A stretch of 10,510 nt of DNA. Source: an uncultured Clostridia bacterium (lineage in GTDB: Bacteria; Bacillota; Clostridia; Oscillospirales; Oscillospiraceae). The notes under the pieces are model-generated. The model ran no database searches and had not been told where the DNA came from. It was given only the letters and a program-made list of their open reading frames with translations. The position numbers were made by a program, and so were the translations under genes. Below are positions 1-6,162 of this stretch, piece by piece. The DNA lies in contig CAMWSZ010000064.1 in the NCBI GenBank assembly GCA_947177005.1, positions 1-10,510 on the forward strand, given 5' to 3'. The first letter of the stretch is position 1. Every line of letters begins with the position of its first letter.

Positions 1-823
1 CTCCCAGACTTACCGGCACGATGTACTCATCCAAATGATCCAAACCTTTGCCTTGTATGTATCCATGCAGCTGGCGGCGCACCTCTTTGCGCACCAATGG
101 AAGCATTTGCTCCTGATGCATAACGCCTCCACCAAGAACAATTCGTTCCGGAGAGATCATCATGATATAGCTACATAAAGCCTGAGCAATGTAGTAGGCC
201 TCCATTTCCCAGACCGCGGAACAATCCGCCAGTTCTTCCGCTTTACGCCCCCAACGCCGTTCAATGGCCGGTCCGCTGGCCAAACCCTCTAGGCAGTTGG
301 GATGATAGGGACATACGCCCCGAACCATTGGATCATCAGCCCGACGGTCCATAAAGATATGTCCGCCCTCTGGATGCAGCATACCATGATGAGGCTTGCC
401 GTTGATAATAATGCCTAAGCCCACCCCCGTGCCGATCGTGATATAAATGCTGTCTGATACTGTGCGCGTACAGCCCCACACTGCCTCTCCTAACGCGGCG
501 GCGTTTACGTCCGTATCAATTCCTACCGGTATGCCCAACGCCTCCTCGAACCGGCGCAGCATAGGGAATCCCCGCCACTCCAGTTTGGGTGAGGATTGGA
601 TGGTTCCATAATCTGGGGACGTCCGATCCAGATCTACTGGTCCAAAACAACCAATCCCGACAGCCGCCAGGTCTTTTCCTTCAAAAAAAACCAAAAGTTC
701 GGGTACAGTGACCTCCGGACCTCGGGTGGGGATGCTGATTCGCTCAAGTATCTTTCCTTGCGCATTGCCGATGGCACATACCATTTTTGTGCCGCCAGCT
801 TCCAGGGCGCCGAAGTATGGCAT
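1..823 (-). CDS. ROK-family sugar kinase (fructokinase/mannokinase type), 3' end beyond window
   Basis: Cytoplasmic ATP-dependent hexose kinase of the ROK family, closest in pattern to Firmicutes fructokinases that also act on mannose. The frame is open for 274 codons and leaves the window before a stop; I estimate only about 15-20 C-terminal residues are missing. Visible motifs are the N-terminal phosphate loop EAGGTK (residues 8-13), GCFGPVD (58-64), the catalytic-base motif TDVNAAA with Asp105, GTGVGLG (131-137), and the ROK zinc site formed by His155 in HPEGGH plus Cys171, His174 and Cys177 in CPYHPNC. The start ATG (complement of 821-823) has an AAGGAG site about 10 nt upstream. An ATG at 827-829 is in another frame. 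The gene is divergent from the regulator and transporter genes. A role in phosphorylating mannose or fructose released by the neighbouring enzymes is inference; the sugar cannot be read from the sequence. Confidence 0.93.
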   Translation of the reverse strand, partial: MPYFGALEAGGTKMVCAIGNAQGKILERISIPTRGPEVTVPELLVFFEGKDLAAVGIGCFGPVDLDRTSPDYGTIQSSPKLEWRGFPMLRRFEEALGIPVGIDTDVNAAALGEAVWGCTRTVSDSIYITIGTGVGLGIIINGKPHHGMLHPEGGHIFMDRRADDPMVRGVCPYHPNCLEGLASGPAIERRWGRKAEELADCSAVWEMEAYYIAQALCSYIMMISPERIVLGGGVMHQEQMLPLVRKEVRRQLHGYIQGKGLDHLDEYIVPVSLG

Positions 824-912
824 ATCATGATCACTCCTTCAATGAAACAGAATCATGATGTAGCGTAGCATGACAGCGGAAGAACCACAATTTCAAATCC
901 GATACATCCCAG

Positions 913-929
913 TATCTATTTGATAGATA
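913..929. promoter_or_regulatory. Palindrome in the divergent control region, operator-like
   Basis: Perfect inverted repeat TATCTAT-TTG-ATAGATA with 7-bp arms and a 3-nt centre. It lies about 90 bp before the ROK kinase start and about 46 bp before the -35 of the rightward promoter. Its position and symmetry suit a dimeric repressor or activator site, but no cognate protein can be named. A related palindrome, TATCTATAGATA, lies at 9490-9501. The region is AT-rich, so chance is possible. Confidence 0.4.
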
Positions 930-935
930 GTTTCC

Positions 936-968
936 TTTTCATACTATAGTTCATCTTTTAGATACTAT
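936..968 (+). promoter_or_regulatory. 12-bp direct repeat at 21-bp period, possible AraC-type activator sites
   Basis: TTTTCATACTAT (936-947) and TTTAGATACTAT (957-968) match at 10 of 12 positions, with ATACTAT identical in both. They start exactly 21 bp apart, and the second ends 6 nt before a candidate -35 hexamer at 975. AraC-family activators typically bind two direct half-sites about 21 bp apart beside the -35, and the next gene right is an AraC-type response regulator. Autoregulation through these sites is inference. Confidence 0.4.
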
Positions 969-974
969 TTGAAT

Positions 975-1003
975 TTGCGCGATTGTTACGAAAATGGTAT
1001 ATA
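975..1003 (+). promoter_or_regulatory. Candidate sigma-A promoter, distal
   Basis: TTGCGC (975-980), a 17-bp spacer and TATATA (998-1003), each hexamer matching consensus at 4 of 6 positions. The overlapping TATAAA (1000-1005) is a better -10 but gives a 19-bp spacer. The weak -35 immediately downstream of the 21-bp-period repeats fits an activator-dependent promoter driving the regulator and transporter genes. Confidence 0.45.
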
Positions 1004-1049
1004 AAAGTAGTTTTTTAGTATTTATCAGGAACTTTTTAGGAAATATTGG

Positions 1050-1078
1050 TTGCACAAGCGGTCCTTCTGTTGTATGAT
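1050..1078 (+). promoter_or_regulatory. Candidate sigma-A promoter, proximal
   Basis: TTGCAC (1050-1055), a 17-bp spacer and TATGAT (1073-1078). The -10 matches consensus at 5 of 6 positions and the -35 keeps TTG. It would give a leader of roughly 75-80 nt before the regulator start at 1162. Which of the two rightward promoters is used cannot be decided from sequence alone. Confidence 0.45.
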
Positions 1079-1161
1079 TTCTGCGTACTGTTTCGCTGGT
1101 TTTGTCCATCACAGAAAGACAAAACGATTTCAGCTGCCAAGGAAGAGGGTGTTAAAATGCC

Positions 1162-1860
1162 ATGTACCGTTTACTAATCGTTGCTGCGGATGAGGATGTG
1201 CGTGAGTCGATCCGCTATCTGGTAGATTGGAATCAATATGACATTTCCAGTGTGCTGACTGTGTCCTCTTATGGTGAAGCGGTCAACAGTATTATGGATT
1301 TTCTTCCGCATATTGCACTGGTGGATGTAGAGCTGGGGGAGTACCGAGGCTATGAACTGGCTGCAAATCTGAGAGATACGGGCGCAAACACAGTATTTTG
1401 CATGATGAGCGGCCGGGAGGACTTTCACTATGTCCGCAATGCTATGCGGGCCGGAGCGAAAGACTTTCTGCTCACGCCAATCAATGCAAAAGAACTGCGC
1501 GCATTCCTGGAACGCACAATCGTGCGGGATTTGCGGGGAACAATCCCCGACAGGCCGATTTCGCAGCCAGAGGTTGATCCGGTACTCCAAGTGGAGTACA
1601 CACAGTTATCCCGCATTACTGCAAAAATCATCCTGATTGTGAAGAGCAACTACCGCCGAAGTCAATCTTTGACCAGTATTGCTGAAACGCTGAATATGTC
1701 CAGTAAGTATATTGGCAGAATTTTTCTGAAAGATACGGGAATGAAATTCTCTGAGTATCTGACCAATTACAGGATGATTCAAGCACGGCGGCTGATTGAG
1801 AATACACAGGAAAAAATTTCCGTAGTAGCCAGTATGGTAGGGTACAGTCAGTTGAACAAC
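1162..1860 (+). pseudogene. YesN-like response regulator (receiver + AraC HTH), 3'-truncated by out-of-frame junction
   Basis: Residues 1-120 form a receiver domain with phosphoacceptor Asp55 (IALVDVEL), Ser83 in MMSGRED and an AGAKDFLL helix end. The usual acidic pair after the first strand reads Ala8-Ala9, and the conserved Lys before the final Pro is Thr105, so ordinary phosphorylation chemistry is doubtful. Residues about 150-233 are an AraC-type DNA-binding domain. The first helix-turn-helix (LTSIAETLNMSSKYIGRIF) is complete; the second stops at VGYSQLNN, just before the expected Phe/Tyr-rich recognition helix end. From codon 234 the frame reads His/Arg/Gln/Pro-rich sequence to a stop at 2194-2196, which is permease DNA read in the wrong frame. 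About 25-35 residues of the regulator are lost. The ATG at 1162 has a purine-rich site (AGAGGG) about 12 nt upstream. Its normal role would be to activate the adjacent transporter operon. No sensor kinase gene is present. Confidence 0.85.
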
Positions 1861-2551
1861 TCTGTACAATCTGGTCTTCATCGTCTTGGACATCGTCCTG
1901 CCCGTCACGCTGGCAATTCTCATCAGCAACATCTACAGCAAGAGAAAGTCCAAGACCTACCAGACACTCATGTTCATGCCCCACTTCATGAGCTGGGTTG
2001 TGGTCAGCTACTTCGTCTATGCCTTCCTGGTCACGGACAAGGGCCTACTCAACTCCCTCATCCAGTTCTTCGGCGGCGAAAAGATCAACTGGTATTCCAC
2101 GCCCTCCGCCTGGCCGCTCATTCTGATTATCATGCACATATGGAAATCCATCGGCTACAAGATGGTCGTGTATCTGGCCAGTATTACCGGCATTGACAGC
2201 AGTCTCTATGAGGCGGCGGTGCTGGATGGCGCCACCAAGTTCCAGCAGGCAAAGTACATCACCATCCCTGCGCTGCGCCCCATCATCATTATGATGTTCA
2301 TTCTGGCCGTCGGCGGCATTTTTTCCTCAGACTTCGGCCTATTCTACCAGGTGTCCCGCGGCGCGAACCAGCCCCTGACGCCTATGGTAGCCACGCTGGA
2401 TGTGAAAATCTATCAGATGCTGACCTCCGGTACCGTCAGTCTGGGCAAGACGGCGGCAGCTTCCCTGTTCCAGATGATCGTTGGCTGTATTACGATCCTG
2501 ACCGCTAACGCGATCGTGCGCAAGCTGGACCGCTCCAGCGCACTGATTTAA
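1859..2551 (+). pseudogene. CUT1 sugar ABC transporter permease (LplB-type), 5'-truncated
   Basis: Inner-membrane permease of an oligosaccharide ABC importer, recognisable from the TLYNLVFIVLD stretch onward. It has several hydrophobic membrane segments, the MPHFMSWVVVSYFVYAF segment typical of LplB-like proteins, and the cytoplasmic EAA loop (EAAVLDGA, from about 2210, ending in TIPALRP) that contacts the ATPase. About 231 residues remain of a family length near 300-320. The cytoplasmic start, first membrane helix and following extracellular loop (roughly 80-95 residues) are absent. There is no start codon with a ribosome site: the fragment begins inside the regulator gene in a different frame, and the first possible start is a TTG at 1886 with no Shine-Dalgarno. 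It ends with TAA 11 nt before the second permease. As it stands it should not make a working permease, unless the join at about 1855-1862 is an assembly error. Confidence 0.88.
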
Positions 2552-2562
2552 GGAGGCGCAGC

Positions 2563-3501
2563 ATGAGTAAAAAGGAAAAGCCTGTCAGCGGCGATACGCT
2601 CAGCCGCCTGAACCGAATCAAGCCAGCCACCAATTTTTTATTGAACTTGATGTTCCTGATCGTTGCGCTGGCCTGCTTCCTGCCTATTATCTTTATCCTC
2701 ATGATCTCCATCACGGACAACAACGTAATCCGGCAGGAGGGCTACCAGATCTTCGTCACTGCCCGAGCCTTCTCCAGCGACGCCTATAAATATCTGTGGA
2801 GCCAGCGGCAGACTATCCTCCACGCCCTGTGGGTGTCCGTGTACGTCACCGCCCTAGGTACGGTGCTGGGTGTGCTGCTTACTGCTCTGATGGGTTACGT
2901 CCTCAGCCGGACGGAACACAAGCTGAACAACTTCCTGACTATCCTGGTGTTCATTCCCATGGTCTTCGGCGGCGGCATGGCGGCTTCTTACGTCATCAAT
3001 TCTCAGGTACTGCATCTGTCGGATACCATGTGGGTTCTGATCCTGCCCTTGGCGGTCAGCAGCTTCAACGTCACCATCGCCCGGACCTTCTTCCGGACCA
3101 CCATCCCCGACGGCATCATCGAATCGGCCAAGATCGATGGAGCCAGTCAGTGGACGGTATTTTTCCAGATCATCCTGCCCATCTCCAAGCCCGTACTGGC
3201 TACGATCGGCCTGTTCTTGGCCTTCGGCTACTGGAACGACTGGTTTCAGGCAAAGCTGTACATCAGCAACGACAACCTGTATTCCCTCCAGGCCATGCTG
3301 GACCAGATGCAGAACAACTTGGAGTACCTGACCAAGAACCCGTCGGCCGCCATGAGTATCTCTGACCTGAAGAAGAGTATGCCCCAAGAGAGCGTCCGCA
3401 TGGCCATCGCCTTCGTAGTCGCCGTACCCATCGCCTGTGTGTATCCGTTCTTCCAGAAGTACTTCATCTCCGGCCTGACCGTGGGTGCGGTGAAAGGTTG
3501 A
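2563..3501 (+). CDS. CUT1 sugar ABC transporter permease (YtcP-type)
   Basis: Second membrane subunit of the carbohydrate importer; 312 residues, normal for the family. Membrane segments are visible at about 26-50, 88-112, 122-145, 155-175, 208-224 and 280-297. The EAA loop lies at about 187-206 (ESAKIDGASQW ... ILP), where the shared ATPase docks. The C-terminus KYFISGLTVGAVKG is characteristic of this permease class. The ATG has an AAGGAGG site (2550-2556) with 6-nt spacing that overlaps the stop of the preceding permease, indicating translational coupling. The stop is TGA. No ATP-binding subunit is encoded nearby, as is usual for Firmicutes CUT1 systems that borrow an MsmX/MsmK-type ATPase encoded elsewhere. 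With its partner truncated, this subunit may have no functional heterodimer here. Confidence 0.95.
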   Translation: MSKKEKPVSGDTLSRLNRIKPATNFLLNLMFLIVALACFLPIIFILMISITDNNVIRQEGYQIFVTARAFSSDAYKYLWSQRQTILHALWVSVYVTALGTVLGVLLTALMGYVLSRTEHKLNNFLTILVFIPMVFGGGMAASYVINSQVLHLSDTMWVLILPLAVSSFNVTIARTFFRTTIPDGIIESAKIDGASQWTVFFQIILPISKPVLATIGLFLAFGYWNDWFQAKLYISNDNLYSLQAMLDQMQNNLEYLTKNPSAAMSISDLKKSMPQESVRMAIAFVVAVPIACVYPFFQKYFISGLTVGAVKG

Positions 3502-3581
3502 TCCCTGTTCCCATATTATTGAATGGCGCCCGCTGTTTGATAGAACGCAGTACATAAATTAACAAGGAGGAAACACTGAAA

Positions 3582-5057
3582 ATGAAGAAAATTCTTGCTC
3601 TGCTCTTGGCTTCCGTCATGGTTCTGACTCTGCTGGCCGGCTGCGGCGGCAGCGACACCTCCGACGCCTCGGATGCAGAAGGCACCGCCGCACCTGTCAC
3701 CGATGACAGCGGCTATCCCGTCATCACCTGGTACCAAGTTGGCAGCGGCCAGCCCGCCAATATCGATTCCTGGACCCAAAAGGCCAATGCCTATTTGGAG
3801 GATAAGATTGGCGTACACATCAACGTCCAATGTATCTCCTGGGGGCCTTGGGGCGACAAGCGCAGCATGATTGTCCAGACCAACGAGCCCTATGACATCA
3901 TGTTTACCGATTCCAGCACCTATGCCAACGACGTGAAGATGGGCGCTTTCGCTGATCTGACCGACCTGCTGGCTCAGACTCCTGGTATTACGGAGGCCAT
4001 TCCAGCCGAATTCATTGAGGCCGCCAAGATTGACGGCAAGATCTACGGCATTCCCGCCTACAAGGACAACGCCTCTCAGCAGTTCTTTGTCTGGACTAAG
4101 GAGTATGTAGACGCCTATTATCCCGGCTGGGCTGACGTTCACAGCATTGCGGATGCTACCGCTGCTCTTCAGGCTCTGAAGGACGGCACCGGCGAGCCTC
4201 CCCTGCTGTTGAACAAGGACGGCATCTCCGCCATTCCTGAAAACCGCTACGACGGCATGGGCATTGGCCTGTCCACTCTGGGCATTAGCTATCGTGACGG
4301 CTCCAACAAGGTCGTGTCCATTTATGAGCAGCCCGATGTTCTTGATCAGTTCAAGATCGTCCAGCAGTGGATGGAGAACGGACTGATTAACTCCGATGCC
4401 GCCACTGCCAACGAAGCCAGCGGTATGTGCAGCGTAGGGTTCGGCCAAGGCTGGCCTTCCGCCGCCAAGGGCTGGGGCGATAACCGCGGCACGGAGGTCG
4501 TGGTTTCCACCTATGCCGATCCCGTACTGTCCACGCAGACCGCTCTCGGCTCTATGGCCTGCATCTCCGCCTCCTCTGCGCACCCTCTGGAAGCCCTGAA
4601 ACTAATTGAGTTGGTCGATACTGATGTCACCTTCCGCGATATGATGGCCTACGGGGAAGAAGGCGTGAACTTTGAATATGTGGAAGCTTTCGGCGAGCAG
4701 CGCGTTCACAAGATCAACGGCGACTGGACTCTGGCCGCTTATGCCCAGGGCAAGACCATCCATATGACCCCCGAGGATACCGCTGAGGTCAACCCCTATG
4801 TGGACGAGATCCTGGTCCAGAACGAGAATGCCATCCGCTCTCCCGCCATGGGTTTCTCCTTCGACAACACCAATGTTGCCGACAAGATCGCTGCCTGCCA
4901 AGCCATCTTCCAGGAGTACAAGGGCATTATCCACACCGGTACCGGTGATGTGGAGGCCAATGTCAAGGCTATGATGGATGCTATGCGCGACTCCGGCTTC
5001 GATGAAATCGCCGCCGAAGTGCAGAACCAGCTGGATGCTTGGCTGTCCAGCAAGTAA
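3582..5057 (+). CDS. Extracellular sugar-binding lipoprotein of ABC importer (LplA-like)
   Basis: Substrate-capturing subunit anchored outside the membrane; 491 residues. A lipoprotein signal peptide (MKK, then a hydrophobic run) ends in the lipobox LLAGC with acylated Cys21, followed by a Gly/Ser/Asp/Ala/Thr-rich linker to about residue 43. The mature part begins VITWYQVGSG and continues as a family-1 solute-binding fold (GVHINVQCISWGPW, YDIMFTDSS). The C-terminal part (GFSFDNTNV ... EVQNQLDAWLSSK) resembles the C-terminal DUF3502-like region of LplA proteins. The many Trp, Tyr and Phe residues fit oligosaccharide binding. The ATG follows AAGGAGG (3564-3570) by 11 nt. The 80-nt gap after the permease shows no clear promoter. 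Codon use is strongly biased to C-ending codons, consistent with high expression. The ligand is inferred to be a mannose-containing oligosaccharide only from the downstream enzymes. Confidence 0.93.
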   Translation: MKKILALLLASVMVLTLLAGCGGSDTSDASDAEGTAAPVTDDSGYPVITWYQVGSGQPANIDSWTQKANAYLEDKIGVHINVQCISWGPWGDKRSMIVQTNEPYDIMFTDSSTYANDVKMGAFADLTDLLAQTPGITEAIPAEFIEAAKIDGKIYGIPAYKDNASQQFFVWTKEYVDAYYPGWADVHSIADATAALQALKDGTGEPPLLLNKDGISAIPENRYDGMGIGLSTLGISYRDGSNKVVSIYEQPDVLDQFKIVQQWMENGLINSDAATANEASGMCSVGFGQGWPSAAKGWGDNRGTEVVVSTYADPVLSTQTALGSMACISASSAHPLEALKLIELVDTDVTFRDMMAYGEEGVNFEYVEAFGEQRVHKINGDWTLAAYAQGKTIHMTPEDTAEVNPYVDEILVQNENAIRSPAMGFSFDNTNVADKIAACQAIFQEYKGIIHTGTGDVEANVKAMMDAMRDSGFDEIAAEVQNQLDAWLSSK

Positions 5058-5088
5058 ATACCCCCTGATCCCAGTGTGAACATCAAAA

Positions 5089-5127
5089 GAGGGGCTGTTG
5101 CAGCCAGGTTGGCCGTGGCAGCCCCTC
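5089..5127 (+). promoter_or_regulatory. Intercistronic hairpin between binding-protein and GH130 genes
   Basis: GAGGGGCTG (5089-5097) pairs perfectly with CAGCCCCTC (5119-5127) across a 21-nt loop that can itself fold (GCCA/TGGC). GGCTG/CAGCC at 5093-5105 gives an alternative small hairpin. No T-run follows, so it is a poor Rho-independent terminator. Such a hairpin after a binding-protein gene commonly stabilises the upstream mRNA or partly attenuates downstream expression, giving more binding protein than enzyme. Confidence 0.6.
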
Positions 5128-5157
5128 CCATTATGCGTATGACAAGGAGTTTATGCT

Positions 5158-6147
5158 ATGAGCAAGATCATCGGAAATGATCTGAAAAAACTGCCCTGGG
5201 AGCCGAAGCCAGAGGGATGCGTCATGCCCGTCTGGCGTTATACCGGCAACCCCATTATTGGCCGCTGTGCCATCAAGCGGTCTAACAGCGTGTTCAACAG
5301 TGCTGTAGTGCCTTTCGGCGATGGCTTTGTCGGTGTGTTCCGCTACGACAGCCGGTCGGTGAGTATGGATATTTTTCCAGGCTTCAGTACCGACGGCATC
5401 CATTGGGATATCCAGGATGAGCCGGTCTGCTTTCTGGGGGATGATCCAGAGATCACCAAGCAAGAATACCGGTACGACCCACGTGTGTGCCTTATTGACG
5501 GGAAATACTATATTACTTGGTGCAACGGCTACCACGGACCTACGATTGGCGTAGGCTGGACAGAGGACTTTAAAACCTTCCATCAGCTGGAAAATGCGTT
5601 TTTGCCCTATAACCGCAACGGCGTGCTGTTCCCCCGGAAGATCGGCGGACTATATATGATGCTTTCCCGCCCCAGCGATACCGGCCATACACCCTTTGGC
5701 GACATCTTCGTCAGCCAAAGCCCTGATCTGAAATATTGGGGATGCCACCGGCACGTTATGAGCAGCTTTGCAGGGGACAGGTCTGCCTGGCAGTCCACCA
5801 AGATTGGTGCAGGCCCGATTCCTATTGAGACAGATGAAGGCTGGCTGTTGATCTATCATGGCGTCATCACAACCTGCAACGGATATGTTTACCGTATGGG
5901 CTGTGCGCTGCTGGATTTGGAGCAACCCTGGAAAGTGCTTTGCCGGACAAGAGACTACATCATGGCTCCCTATGAACCTTATGAATGTATGGGAGATGTC
6001 CCCAATGTTGTGTTCCCGTGTGCAGCTTTAACAGACGCAGAAACTGGACGGATCGCCATCTACTACGGCTGTGCGGATACCGTTACCGGATTAGCGTTTA
6101 CTACAGCAGATGAATTGCTTGCTTATATGCGGGAAAATCCACTGTAA
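5158..6147 (+). CDS. GH130 beta-mannoside phosphorylase (possibly beta-1,4-mannosyl-GlcNAc or mannooligosaccharide phosphorylase)
   Basis: Cytoplasmic inverting phosphorylase that cleaves a beta-1,4-linked mannose with phosphate to give alpha-mannose-1-phosphate. The 329-residue length is normal for GH130 subfamily-2-type enzymes. It has the five-bladed propeller pattern of repeated FSTDGIHWD- and WTEDFKTF-like blades. Asp107 in YRYDPRVCLIDGKYY sits where the catalytic acid of characterised GH130 enzymes lies. Candidate phosphate-binding positions are the Arg in FRYDSRS, the Arg/Asn in YNRNGVLFPRK, the Lys in STKIGAGPIP and the His in LLIYHGV. The ATG at 5158 follows AAGGAG (5144-5149) by 8 nt, and the stop TAA is 15 nt before the mannosidase start, so the two are co-transcribed. 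Pairing with an alpha-mannosidase favours N-glycan or mannoside use over plant mannan, but the acceptor specificity cannot be read from sequence. Confidence 0.92.
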   Translation: MSKIIGNDLKKLPWEPKPEGCVMPVWRYTGNPIIGRCAIKRSNSVFNSAVVPFGDGFVGVFRYDSRSVSMDIFPGFSTDGIHWDIQDEPVCFLGDDPEITKQEYRYDPRVCLIDGKYYITWCNGYHGPTIGVGWTEDFKTFHQLENAFLPYNRNGVLFPRKIGGLYMMLSRPSDTGHTPFGDIFVSQSPDLKYWGCHRHVMSSFAGDRSAWQSTKIGAGPIPIETDEGWLLIYHGVITTCNGYVYRMGCALLDLEQPWKVLCRTRDYIMAPYEPYECMGDVPNVVFPCAALTDAETGRIAIYYGCADTVTGLAFTTADELLAYMRENPL

Positions 6148-6162
6148 AAGGAGTATGTGCGG

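Noticed and set aside
596..868. 90-codon plus-strand frame within the ROK kinase region
   Set aside because: Opposite strand to a motif-complete ROK kinase, with no ribosome site.
1119..1132. Possible catabolite-responsive element ACAAAACGATTTCA before the regulator gene
   Set aside because: The core AAACG..TT.CA resembles a CcpA site, but the leading TG and one core position do not match, and there is no independent support.
1861..2196. C-terminal extension of about 111 residues on the response regulator
   Set aside because: It is rich in His, Arg, Gln, Leu and Pro and overlaps a clearly recognisable permease in another frame, so it is out-of-frame read-through and not a new domain.
2854..3555. 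Long minus-strand open frame (about 233 codons) opposite the YtcP-type permease
   Set aside because: Asp/Gly/Gln/Val-heavy antisense of a GC-biased gene, with no family features; a shadow.
3516..4583. Long minus-strand open frame (about 355 codons) opposite the binding-protein gene
   Set aside because: Low-complexity Gly/Ala/Val/Leu translation typical of the antisense of a C-ending-codon gene. The plus-strand lipoprotein is unmistakable.
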